A stretch of 64,000 nt of DNA from Brienomyrus brachyistius. Lineage: Eukaryota; Chordata; Actinopteri; Osteoglossiformes; Mormyridae. Shown piece after piece: positions 33,211 to 45,400 of this stretch. A model generated the notes under the pieces. That model worked only from the letters and a program-made list of their open reading frames with translations, made no database searches and was not told the DNA's origin. The position numbers and the translations under genes were made by a program. Every line of letters starts with the position of its first letter. Position 1 is the first letter of the stretch. The stretch lies in NCBI RefSeq assembly GCF_023856365.1, contig NC_064552.1, positions 2,334,811 to 2,398,810 of the forward strand, given 5' to 3'.

Positions 33211-35109
33211 ACGGTACAGGCAGTGGCGCCGATCTTTGTGCCTCTTGGGAAAGGACCCTCCAGAGCCGGACACCGATGGCCAGAACAGCGGAGTTCTTCA
33301 AGCATTTAGTCCTGCTGTGTGAGACCTCCATCACCACTGCTTTCTGTGAAAGCTGTGGGCCGGCCCGCCAGCCAGCCCTGCGGTACTGTGGGTCACACAG
33401 GTCACTTGCCTCACCGTGCTGGTCCAGAGATCTGTGGGCTGAAGTTTTCTGACTCCCACACCCTCTCGGCGGGGGGAGGGGGGTGGTGATTGAATTTAAA
33501 ATGTGTGTTGTCCCCTATTAAAGTAAAAAAAAAAAAAAAGGTTGTTTTGGGGAAATATTTGACTTCTGAGTATTTAAAAATGAATCTTCCATAAGTACAT
33601 TTTTTTTATTATTGTTTTAAAGTTGCCCTTGTCAGTCGTACATAAACAGCCTCCAAACGTCCTTGGAGAGGGAGGGTTTTGGCGATAGTCACTCGGTCAT
33701 GTTTATAATCTCTATACCTGTTCATTTTCTTTATTTTTATAATGTGCAAGATTTCATGGGATAGTTTTCATGAAACTCTTAGTCTTTTTCCTGCCATCTG
33801 CATTGTTAATATGTAGAAACACTTTTATTGTCGTCACATAACTGCTTTTAAAGAATTATTTCCAGCAACCTCTTCAAAATGACTTTCTAGTCAGTGGGAT
33901 TTGGTCCTACCAGAGAGAGATGGATCGTCTGTGCCTGAGAGAGAGACCTTATCTGACTCGGCCCCACCGGTTCCAAACCTGTAATTATTTTAGATTGTTT
34001 GAGAATCTGCATGTCTGTATATATTTTTTTAAAAAAAGAGAAACAGTTTGGATATACAGCAACAGATACGGGCATGAAAATTACCCATGCAAGCGTGCAA
34101 TATAGTACAGCTGTATAACTGCAACTTATTTATTTGACGTTCTGTCTAGATAAGCTCTGTAAATACTGTAGGTTTGAAGCGGTTCACTTGAGGGATATCT
34201 GTGGGGGGAGTGTTCTGTCATGAACCCGAGATCCAAGTGCATTTTTCTTTACTACTTTGACTTTACCTCCAGCAAAAGTGCAGGCACACCCCTCACCCCC
34301 TTCGCGATAAGGTGCCCAAAACGTCAGCACTAATCAGAATCCTGCCACGATGATTGTATGTGAACTAGTAATGGGCTGTCCCCCCAACCCTAACCCCCAT
34401 TCACGTATTTAGTGCCTGATAATAGGGCATTCCTGTGCAAATACACCCCCCCCCCCCCCCCCCGTGGGCCCAGTGCTATGCATATGCGCTGGTTAATGCT
34501 TCGTTGATGGTCTCTTTTAAATGATAAAATGATAGTTAGTACCTGAACTGAACCCCTCTGACTGACACCACCTCCTGCAGTCAGACATCATGCCAAATGA
34601 TTTTATTTAGACAGACGCATGAAACTATGAAATGTGGACAAATCATGTGGGGGGGGGGGGGTGTCTTTCGGGGGTTTTCTGTCGGCCTGTTCTGTCGTCT
34701 TTCCCCGTCCGAAACCTTTCAGAGGTTCACGGTTCCAGCCTGCAGTCCTCCTGGTTTCATCCTTCATGCAAAAATGTAAAATGATGCTCAGCTGGCCTCG
34801 ATACCTCACAGGAGAGAAACGAGACGCCGCTCAGAAGCCACATCACATTGCTGGAAACCACACAGCACTACGGTTATTGTGTGTAATGTCATGTAGCGCA
34901 GAATATGGTCAATACTTTGACTTAATGAGTTTGGGTACGACAAAGCAGTACTCGTTTCTGTGTATCTTATGTGCAGAGAACCTTACATAGAATATCTTCT
35001 AAATATAACTTGTATTTTGTACAGAATCTAATTTTTTTTAATAGGTGCCTTATGTTTACCATGGAAAGTTGTTCTGTACTCAGATTATGTCCAATGTATT
35101 GATTTATCA

Positions 35110-35115
35110 ATTAAA
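35110..35115 (+). terminator. bmpr1a: Probable distal poly(A) signal of BMPR1A
   Basis: ATTAAA in an AT-rich setting, with a GT/T-rich downstream element (gtgctgtgtttttggttc) about 35 bases later. Confidence 0.5.
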
Positions 35116-37944
35116 ATCATCTTATTTTAGTACACAACTTGTGCTGTGTTTTTGGTTCAGCAGGAAGACCACCTTCAGCTTTCAACGGTGTGGCAAAGTT
35201 GTGGCAGTTTGCTTGTTAAGTTTGGCACCAGCTACCCCTCCTGGGATTGGAACCTACAATGAGATGGCTTCGCCGGTTACCCCCGGTGCCTCCTGGATAA
35301 TCTGATGCATCGCTGCCTTGGCTGATGTGGATTTGCCTGCTGTTTATTTGAATCAATTCCGAGAAATTGAGTTGTGATTCCAGGAATGTTTGCCTTTCTG
35401 GGGGCTCTTGGTTGGCTTGGGGGGGGAGGGGTGGATATTGATTTTTATCTTGGGCTGGATTAAATTTCGTCAGATCCAGAATGGCATTTCTTGCTGATGT
35501 CCGTCTGGATCGGGCACCCTGCTGGCCGTACACTGGGCCAGAGTTTTATCCTGTTGACCATTTTAACGCCGTGTGACTGGCCTGGTTCTGGTGTGGTCTC
35601 CCCTGAAGCTCATCACCGTGGTCTGGTCATACGGAACATCAACCCCTGCCTCCTTTGAGGGAAATGGCCGTCTTGAGTTCACGGTTTCCTTCCACATCTC
35701 GCCACGGCGCAACCATCTCATCACTTCCTGTCTCAGCCAGGCTGTGTCTTCTCCGAAAGCCAGAGCCCCTGTGTGTGTACAGGAGCAAAAGGACTGCATG
35801 AACGCAGGCAGCAGCCACATGGAGGACATTCCCGAGCAGTGTTTCCAGAATCACAGGTGACTGGTGACGTTACGTAAACGGCGTGGGGTGGTTGGATGCA
35901 AGGTTCTGCATTTTTATTCTGTACTGGAATGTTAAGCAGGTTAATTATGGGGTTAGATGTGAACATCCACACAGCACCACTGCATTGGGTCAGTCATGCA
36001 GAGAGCCAGGGACACCGTCCGTGTGACACATGTGGCCTGGCCTGCTGCGGCTAGGCTACATGCCCTGATCACGCTAATCCAGGGAAGCCGACACACGCGC
36101 CTGGCATGACGCTCACGCTTACACACACACACACACACATACAGGAAATTTTATAGCAGATTTGTGTCATTTCATCATACCACATCAAAAACAGTGGGGC
36201 AGTTTGCAAACCCTGCAGACTATTTACAAGGTAAAAAAAAAAAAAAAACTTGCATACAAGTATGTGCATGTGTGAGCAGGCTTGTCTCGAATCTCGAAGA
36301 TCTCACTCCAGCCAGATAACCGATGTTGGCGACGTCGCAAACCCTGTGGCTGAGAGATGATCGGAACCAGAATTTGGCATGGTGTGTCGGTGAAGTCACA
36401 AGAATGTAAATAAAAATAACAGTAAACAGTTATATAGCAATGAAACACTACATACAATGGGGTCATCATCTCTGCTCTAGAGGAAATTTCAGTTGAAACA
36501 CGGGACAAAATCAGCAATTATGGTCGCCGAGTCACCGGCAGCTCGCGTTTTGATGTCTCTCGTATTTATCAGAGAGCATGTCCGTGGTTTGGCCTCCTCG
36601 TCCCTGTGATGATTCAAAGTTCTGTTTGTCACTCAGTCATAGTCAAGAAAACGATGTATTAACAAACATTAAATGGTAATCGTGAGAATGGCGACGTAAG
36701 GGACCTTAAAGCAGAGTCTGACTATGGACCCAGCAGTAGGTTGAGCACTAGCTAAGCAGATTTCCAGCTTTTTGGTAACGTCACCTGCGGCTTCTGGAAC
36801 CTTCTGTGACACCTGGACCACCTGCAGGTGGCTGCTCCGTGAGTCATGAGTCTGGCTCCTTTGCCGCATCCTGCGTCACCCAAGTAAACAGGATGTGACC
36901 AAACCTTCATTCTCGCCACTGAAGGAATCTTACCCACAGAGGCTCTGTTTGGTCACTGGTGTTTGTGGATTTGGATTCTCCGTACTGGCTGCTTGTATGA
37001 GAACACAGGAAGAGGCCAATTCAGAATCCACAGTCTCCTCCCCCTAACTCAAAGCGCCTCGGTTTCTCCAAACTCCTCTCATTGGGCTTCTCCTTCAGGC
37101 TATGCGGCCATGTTTTCCTAAAGGGACTCCTGAATTAGTAAGCAGCTCGAGATGGCATTACACTGGCGCAGTGTCGTTGTGTAACTACATGCAGAGCTCA
37201 CATATTTAGGTATATTATTATGTCACTTCATGTTATATTTATGGACATTTAAACATCGTACCGCAAGCAGTCTGGGCATTTTTCATTCAGACAAAATATA
37301 CAGCAGTACAGAAATCAGCCATGTTAACATAAGATCCTTTCTGTTACGTTTCCTTAGTGCTGAGCTTAAGTAGCTATATTACTTGATGCATTTAATCTTA
37401 GTATATTTTATACGCGCCCCTTTACACAAGCTTAATGTGTGACTGTAATTCTCTAATGGAGCCGCTCATTCTGACATCATAGGTCCTGTGTCAGCCGCCC
37501 GTTTCTCCGCGGTCTGCGGCTGCAGATCCAGAGCAGTACTATCCAGATCCTTCCATCCTTAGCCATGTGGACTCTGAGTGCTGACGTCAGGTTCATTCTG
37601 TGGCCAGCAGGTGGAGCCATAATTGCACTTAAAATACCAAGACCTCTTTTTTTACGGTCACAACAACGCAGCTGGCCGATGAGAAAATGTCCCACCGCCG
37701 ATTAGAGACATGGTGACTGGAGAAACATTCAGAGGCACGTCTTTATGTGCACTTACATTTTTGGATTTGTAGTTAAACCCCGGTGACTAAGTACCATCCA
37801 GCAGCCTCAGCTGATACTGTAAAAAATTGAATTTGGCCCTAATGTGTTAATTTTCCATCATTTATACAGATAAAGCCAAAAATATTTCTGTTGAGTACCC
37901 AGATGTGGTCCTCCGCTCCTTTTTGTGAAAAGGACAGATGTTCT

Positions 37945-38290
37945 GGCATCCATAATGTTATCCAGCTAATGTTACCCATAATGTTATCCGGCTAATGTTA
38001 TCCATAATGTTATCCGGCTAATGTTATCCATAATGTTATCCAGCTGTTATCCATAATGTTATCCATAATGTTATCCAGCTAATGTTACCCATAATGTTAT
38101 CCGGCTAATGTTATCCATAATGTTATCCGGCTAATGTTATCCATAATGTTATCCGGCTAATGTTACCCATAATATTATCCAGCTAATGTTACCCATAATA
38201 TTATCCAGCTAATGTTACCCATAATGTTATCCAGCTAATGATATCCATAATGTTATCCAGCTAATGTTATCCATAATGTTATCCAGCTAG
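37945..38290. repeat. Minisatellite, 26-bp unit (ataatgttatccagctaatgttatcc)
   Basis: About 13 units of 'cataatgttatcc(a/g)gctaatgtta(c/t)c', some halved. Variants follow a patterned order, as in arrays growing by slippage and unequal exchange. Confidence 0.9.
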
Positions 38291-39769
38291 CTGGCAGCGG
38301 ATGATTCACATTTTTGTTCTTACATTAGTTAAGATCTGTGCCACATTGTAGACACTGGCCACCGATTAGGCCGTTATGGGTGACAGGATAGATGTGATAC
38401 TGGGGATTATGGGTAATGGGTTCTGTGCAGACACACGCGCTGCTACGGCTTTTGCTTGCACGGTCCACATTTATTCCTTTCTTTGGTGGCTGTGGTTTGG
38501 CAGGTTGCTCAGTGGTTACAGGTTACAGAAATAGTGGATGCATGTTTACCCTGATCTCCATCTTTAATGCACAATATCTGTTTACTTATTCCCGTTGCCC
38601 TGGGTGGAGGTGTCTGCAGAGTGACTACCTGTCACTGGGGTATTTATACACAGGCTTCTGTCATGGGCCTGCCTTTGCATTACTATAGGCATGACTGCCC
38701 CCTGTTGGACCGTGACACTGTATCAAAACAGAAGCATCTGTCCTATAGATTTGCACTTTTATACAAGAACTCAGCCAAACGCTGGGATTTGAACTGACAG
38801 CCTTCTGAACCATGGCACAGATTCCTGCCACACGCCGCCCCCGACTCTGGGGTCAGTGCCAGCGAAAAGCCTTTTGCATCGAGACGAGCATATCCCATTG
38901 CGGAGCTGCGCCGTGTGGAATAGGATCCCGACGTGACGTGGGTTTGTTTGTTTGCAGAATAGAGGAGTAACCTTCAGATGAGTTTCCATCAATCATGTTG
39001 GGAGGTAAATGGGTCTCTGGGAGGGGGGACCCCGCCCAAATCGCTGGAAAAGACTCTGCAGGGGTTTGACTCAGGGTGCTGTGCCCTCCGCTGACCTCTG
39101 TGTTTATTGACAAATTGTATTAAATCATATCTTATGAATCTGACTCCAGCTAGAAAGACGAACGTAACTATCTATACATGCAAATGCTGGCTGCTTGTTT
39201 CAGATCTAAATGTATACCTGGATCTTGTAAGCTGCTGAATCCTTTGGCCTGTTTCATCCGAGCGACTCCTCCTTCGCATCTCCTGGCGTCTGCAGCGCTG
39301 CCTGTCGGGGGTCTGAGCTGTGCTGGCGGTCTTTTCGTCAGCCGGGGAACAAGCAGCATTAAGGTATAGACCCCCAACCCCCACCCAACAGCAGCTACAG
39401 ATCATCATTCTGCCTCATCGCCCCGCCGCTGTCTCGCTTTTGGGTCTTATGGGAGTGGGGAAGAGGCAGATATTCACCCAATCCCCTTTGTGTCTGTAAT
39501 AATGGAGGCGGGACAAGGCTGTGCCTAGCAAAGCTCCTGCCAATGGGCTGCTTCCTTCAGCACAGATCGGTTGGCTTGAGATCAGTACTGCAGAGCAGAA
39601 TTGTGCTACGAAAAGCGCTGGACACAGATGGGGGCAGGTGTGGTGGTGGGGGGGGGGGGGGTTATTTATAGCAGCTTCATCCATGATCCCGAGGCCTCAC
39701 CCCAACCCCTCCTGCATTCCCAAGGCTGGTTCTTACTCCCTTGCTTAGCGACAGGGGCCCTTTCAGCAT

Positions 39770-40210
39770 GAAGACGGGGGGGGATGGGGGCTTCTCTCAC
39801 AGTTTCATAATTTGATTTGACCTGTAGTGCAGTGCTGCGCTGGGGGAGGGGGCTTCTCTCGCAGTTTCACAATCTGATTTGACCTGTAGTGCAGTGCCGC
39901 GCTGGGGGAGGGGGCTTCTCTCGCAGTTTCACAATCTGATTTGACCTGTAGTGCAGTGCCGCGCTGGGGGAGGGGGCTTCTCTCGCAGTTTCACAATCTG
40001 ATTTGACCTGTAGTGCAGTGCCGCGCTGGGGGAGGGGGCTTCTCTCGCAGTTTCACAATTTGATTTGACCTGTAGTGCAGTGCTGCGCTGGGGGAGGGGG
40101 CTTCTCTTGCAGTTTCATAATTTGATTTGACCTGTAGTGCAGTGCTGCGCTGGGGGAGGGGGCTTCTCTCGCAGTTTCACAATCTGATTTGACCTGTAGT
40201 GCAGTGCCGC
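39770..40210. repeat. Minisatellite, 62-bp unit, about seven copies
   Basis: The unit begins gctgggggagggggcttctc and ends gatttgacctgtagtgcagtgc. 'Gctggggga' recurs every 62 bp from about 39839. Two unit variants (cacaatctg and cataatttg) occur. Confidence 0.92.
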
Positions 40211-41937
40211 GATGTGTTTGTTCCACACGCTCGTGTCCGGTGAACCGCTCTGCCGCCGTCCGCTCTGTCTGACTTATAATGACACTTCAATCGATCTGAA
40301 TGAAAACCTGAATGAATGTGGTGCATCGTCACAGTCAGGTTTTACTGATGGGCTTGGCAGGAGAATGAAAATAAACACACAAGGGCGAATAAGGGCTCTG
40401 ATGGCATCGTTTGCATCAGCTTCACCCAATGGACAAGCTCCTTCCATCCACCAAGATAGGGAATAATTGTGTTGCTGCAAACCCACCCCATGTGTGCCTT
40501 CTCATTTAGGTGTGATGTGGTACTAATCCCCTGGGTGGTGCCATGCCCCCTGTGACCTTGAGCACTGAAAGCTTCCTCACCAGCTCTTATGCCTCCGCTC
40601 TGGGGAGGAGCACAAGTGGGCAATATCAGTGACACGGATCTTATTGAGAGGTTTCATCTGTGTCGGTGATGCTCAAAGTTTTATGCAGTGATTAAAGAGC
40701 ATGTCCTGGAAGGGAATTTATAGTGATGAGGGGGTGTAAACTCTCCAGTGTGGTTGAGGGTTGGACTTCCTGCATGGGGGGGCTACTCTTTCACTGTGTA
40801 GCAGCTGAACCTCCTGTTTCTAACATGCTTTAGCACGGAGCTGCAGGGACTGCAGGGAGGGTTGTGTCTTTCATAGTCAGATGTCGGCAGGCTCTGCAAA
40901 TGTGCATGTTAGGGTCGCCCCCCAGCCCCCACCCCGTCCACTGCTCCCCAGCGCCCTGATTCATGGGCCCCCCAGGGGGAGGCGATCAATGAGCCGCCTC
41001 AGGTGAAGGAAGCTACCGCCGGCTGCAAATGAGAAACCTGGCCAATCAGGGGGCCACATGGGGAGGGCAGTGGGGGCTGGTGCAGGAATGGGGGGGGGGG
41101 GGGTACAGCAGATGGGGATTAAATGCTGAGATAGGAATGTGAGGAACACGGGATACTTGGACCTGGTTACGGAACCAGGAGTATGACTCAGCTGTCCTCC
41201 AAGACGCCTTCACAAAGCGGGACTCCGCTGTCCTGCCTGCTGATAGGGGCTCGTGATCCGGAGTCGGGCAACGTTCCTGCGTCACACATACTCTCTGACC
41301 AGGGACACCACAGCCAGCCTCCCTTCAGGGAAGCTGAGGCACTGGTTGGTCCTGGTGTGCAGAGGAGATGATGCGGGCTGCACCGGCAGCTCCTCTTCCC
41401 GGTGTCAGGACAGTTTGGTGTGTGTGGAGGGAGGATGTCCCGCCTCCATGACATCAGAAGCCGCCAGTGCCTGGCAGGCATAAAGATACTCAAATTGTTG
41501 CCTTTATTTACAAAAGGGCTCCTTCTCTGTGTTTATAATGAAACAGTGGATGGTAGCACCTTCATTTTAATGGAAGGTTTTTGCAGAAGACACAGTTCTC
41601 TCTTCACGCCTTTCCTTTCTCCTTATAGCTCTGCAGTGCTTTTTGCAAATAAAACTGGCGGCCGTGCGGGACGCCGGCATGACCGCGCACAGTCCGCAGC
41701 CTCCGCAGCCAGATGTTGGCTCATTCCTGTTTTTTTTTTTTTTTTTATGCCTGAGTGATGATGTCAGTACATGAGCCGAGATGCTTTGGCACCTTAAAAA
41801 GCAGATCGGGACACCCTGCACACTCCCACCAGGATGCTGGGCGCCTCACGTGCAGCCAGTCAGCGCCACGCCGCAGGGCTGTGTTTCTGCGCCCTCTGCG
41901 TGTCTCTGTACTGGGGGGAGGGGAGGCTGCAGTCTGA

Positions 41938-41945
41938 TTTAAATA
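41938..41945 (+). promoter_or_regulatory. sncg: TATA-like box of gamma-synuclein copy 1
   Basis: TTTAAATA lies about 390 bases before the start codon. The transcript would begin near 41970, and its 5'UTR would be dominated by CT repeats. Context-based inference. Confidence 0.4.
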
Positions 41946-41982
41946 CTCAGCAGCTCCCAGCATCTCTGCATCCCGACTCCTC

Positions 41983-41983
41983 G

Positions 41984-42028
<45 letters not shown>

Positions 42029-42172
42029 CCCGTGTTGCTTACCCATTTGCTCACTCCTCGACGTCCTGGTGGAGAGGTACACCAGGCTGTCAGCTGTTCT
42101 CTCTCTCTCTCTCTCTCTCTCTCGCTCGCTCTCCCCCCCCGCCCCCCCCACCTCTCTCTCTCTCTCTCGCAC
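41983..42172. repeat. (CT)n tracts in the SNCG copy 1 leader
   Basis: Three CT/TC microsatellites (about 41983-42026, 42098-42125 and 42151-42170) are separated by unique sequence and C runs. They lie between the TATA-like box and the ATG. They are absent before copy 2. Confidence 0.85.
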
Positions 42173-42331
42173 GGAGCTGCAGCAGCAGCAGATCCGTGCA
42201 GGCAAACGCACCAGCACAGACTCGCGGTGACACTCAGACTCAGACAGTGACTCCTCGTCCCACCGTCTGCCTTTCGCCTCCACAGTTTCACCAGCTTCCC
42301 GTGGGACCAGCACTGCCCTCCTCCATCCAGG

Positions 42332-42452
42332 ATGGATGTACTGATGAAGGGATTCTCCACGGTCAAGGAAGGCGTCGTGGCTGCCGCGGAGAAGACCAAG
42401 GCGGGAGTGGAGGAGGCAGCCGCCAAGACCAAAGAGGGGGTCCTCTATGTAG
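42332..42452 (+). CDS. sncg: SNCG copy 1 exon 1
   Basis: ATG at 42332 follows catccagg. It encodes [20 protein letters not shown] then [20 protein letters not shown]. Donor g|gtaagg, phase 1. Confidence 0.93.
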
Positions 42453-45400
42453 GTAAGGAGCAGTCAACAGAGCGGGGGGGAGGGGGGTCGAAAGGTTGAG
42501 GAAAGGTGTGCAGGACAGTAACGTGGTCACCTCAACAATGATCTTTCCATCAGGAACAAAGCAGGTCCACCTTCACCTCCACCCCCCCGAGTAGCTCCCC
42601 CTCGCGTATTAATGGGTCTGGTATGTGGGTCTCCAGCAGGTGCGAGAAGTAGGACTGAGGAAGAAGGAAGAAGAGGAGTGCTGGTTATTTTTGGAACATG
42701 CAGTCACATGACCCAGGATGCAGTGTGTTAGGCTCCTGTGTTTATACCAGTCGCAGGTGTACTATCATCCTGCAAAGCCACCATCCAAAGCCTGGCTTTA
42801 CAGTGCAGGGAGAACTGCTCTGAGATCAGAGCTCAGGGTTTAGGGATGTTGTGCAGGGCCAGGGCAGGATGGACTGTGCTGCACTGCAGTGAGGGATCGA
42901 GGAACATCGCTAGCTGGGTGCTTCACGCTCCTGACTTGGCTCCTGCATCGCATGCTGGTAACATCCTGTTTTCCGCCCCAGTGCACCCTGCCGGGGGGAC
43001 ACAGAGTCCGAGCTCAGAAGCGCAGCACGACACACACACACTCGCACACACACCAGTGCGTCACTGCGGCAGGATCCCCACATCAGAAGACTGACACTGC
43101 CCCCTGGTGGACACACCCATGAAGCGTTTGTGTTTTACCAGCTCAATGCTGTGACTGTGGCTTTATGGTCTTTCTGAGGTGGGGGGGAGAGAGACATGAA
43201 GGAGAACATTTCATCGCAGAATGTACCGCTTCTACTTTAAAGTTGTCTCAGGAGGCGACCCCCCCACCCCCCCGCCCATCACCTACGGGTGGGGGTGGGG
43301 CAGGGGGAGGCAAACCGTACATGTCATGGAGCCATGTGACCGGCAGGGCTCAGGATGTGTTATTAACTGCAGCCTGGATTGGCAGCTGTGTCTCTGCGGG
43401 GGGGGGGGGGGGGGGGGGCAGGGACTGGGGGGGGCTCAGCAGCTGTCAGTAGAGTCTCGCAGCCCAGACCGAGGCCCAGGGGCCACCGCCTCCGTTCCTT
43501 TACGCCCCTGCTCATCAGGACACGGTAAACGGCGTGAGGAATGCAAAGGGTGCTGGGTACTCAGTATTACAGCTAAACATGTTACACTGAATTACAGCAT
43601 GTCCTAAGGAGGTCATCGTAAAACAAAATGGTACATTAAATTATTTAATCTTAATTAGTAATATGTCCCTGTTGGTGAATTTAATGGTAATGTAATGACT
43701 GGTGTGGCCCCAGACCTGAGTCTCAAGGTGACGTCAGGGTCACCTCTGTGAGGGGGCGGGGCTTGGATACCGCAACGCGCCGTGCCATAAGAATCGGGGG
43801 GGGGGGGGGGGGGTATGTTTTTCTCCTAAACAGAATAACGTCACACATGACACTTGCGTGCGTAGACGTAGCTCACTGGTTACGATGAATGAGGTCAGCC
43901 ATCACAAACAGCCATTTTCGGAGGCAAAACCTGGGTCTGTGGTCTCTCACTCTCTCTTACTGCTTTCTTCTCTCTCTCCCTTTTCCAATTCCCTCCATCC
44001 CGTTCAAGCCACTTGCATAATTTAATTGAATTTTAATTATTGGGGGTAGGGCAGTCTCAGTAAAAACATAGACGAGCAAAAAGGCAGCCACATCGCGAAG
44101 CTGCATTCTGCCCCCCGGAGACCGTCCGTCCTGCCCGCATCCCCTTCCGATCCCCCTCTGCAGCTCCCATGACGACAATGCTACTTGCTCCAGAGGTGTA
44201 GGGAGAGACACAGCCCTACGGAAACACAGACATGCACACGCACTCGCCGAACGCAGCAAAGCTGGGTCGGAACCACTCACAGTGTGCTCAGCTATGTCTC
44301 TGGGTATACTGACACTGGGACCGATGGACAGGTCCTGTCCTCCATTTGGTAATGCCACAACCAGGTCAGTCCCAGTCTGCTCTCTGAGTTGATAAGCTAG
44401 CCCAGTGTTTCCCAGTCTGGTCCTCCAGGATCCGCAGACAGTGCATGTTTTTGTTTTGATGAGGAAGCAAAAATGTGTACTGCTTGGCAGGGAGCTGGGA
44501 GGGAGCAAAAACATGGACCGTCAGTGGGTCCCCGGTTGGAAAACACAGAACTAACCAGTCAAAAAAAAAACAGTTTGTTTAGCTGTGTGTGTAAAAGGCC
44601 GTAATTAGAAAGATGAAATCACACTTTCAGTCTCTGCTATTCAGAGTGAATGATGAACCTCACAAACATTGTTAGCCAGATGTTAATATGCAGTTATATC
44701 TGTGTCTAAAACAAAGCTAAGTCAAAGGTAATTATCTGGCCTTTGTCTTAACGACCTGCTGGTGTTTCTGTAGGCGTATTAACAGGCAGACACCACAAAC
44801 GTGCACTCAGATGTCATATCAGGCCAGTGATGATTCTTTGCCATGTGATGGTGAATGAGGCCAGCAGCAGGAATATGAGATAATGATATAATTACAGTGC
44901 CGGAGCTGGCAGGTGTGGCATGATCATTATGGGCCTGTTAGTTACTGCAGACAGACTTGGGTGTTTCCTTTAGTGCTGATGGCCTGGGGCAGAAAAGGAG
45001 GCCCGTGTTGCCCAGGCCGAGGTGGGGGTCCACCTCCCATTCAGTGGGACGTCACAAATCCAGTGATGGAATGATGTAGAATTGTTGTCTAACATTACAG
45101 AAAACAGCCCGTTTTAAACCACTGAAACGTAAGTAAAATGACAGTAAATCTGTAAATTTAATTTTAGAAATCTGCCGTTCTCTCCCACAGCTTCAAAGCT
45201 ATTTGTATCCCACTGATTTTTTGCAGATGGAAAAAATTCAGAAATCTCTCCCGAAACCTGCCTCCCTCACTCCCAGTCAGCTTGCATTGATACATGGATT
45301 CACAGATAACTAGCTAGTCAATGTCAGCTGACCTTTCCATCACTTAACGAAAGACCCGGCTCAAATATTCATGCTTATTGCTGCATGGTGCTGAGGCAAC

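Larger units (their letters stand above)
32993..35135 (+). other. bmpr1a: BMPR1A 3' untranslated region
   Basis: No reading frame of note. A possible proximal poly(A) signal (ATTAAA at about 33518) sits just before an A15 tract and may be an internal-priming artefact. The better distal signal is ATTAAA at 35110, followed by 'cttgtgctgtgtttttgg'. A 19-base C tract lies near 34445. The UTR is about 2.1 kb if the distal site is used. Confidence 0.6.
35136..41900. other. BMPR1A-SNCG spacer
   Basis: No exon is recognised, and in particular no MMRN2 (EMI, coiled-coil or C1q) sequence is seen. It holds a (CA)n tract (36121), an A tract (36233), the 26-bp minisatellite (37945-38290) and the 62-bp minisatellite (39770-40210). 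A CTCF-like motif lies at 37604-37618 (ccagcaggtggagcc). The remainder is unique-looking sequence. Confidence 0.55.

Noticed and set aside
33518..33540. ATTAAA plus A15 tract as the end of BMPR1A or a retrocopy insertion
   Set aside because: There is no target duplication or intronless copy; the A tract is genomic, and a better signal lies at 35110.
43957..44514. 185-codon minus-strand frame in synuclein copy 1 intron 1
   Set aside because: It overlaps a MITE, and the homologous part of copy 2 intron does not keep the frame.
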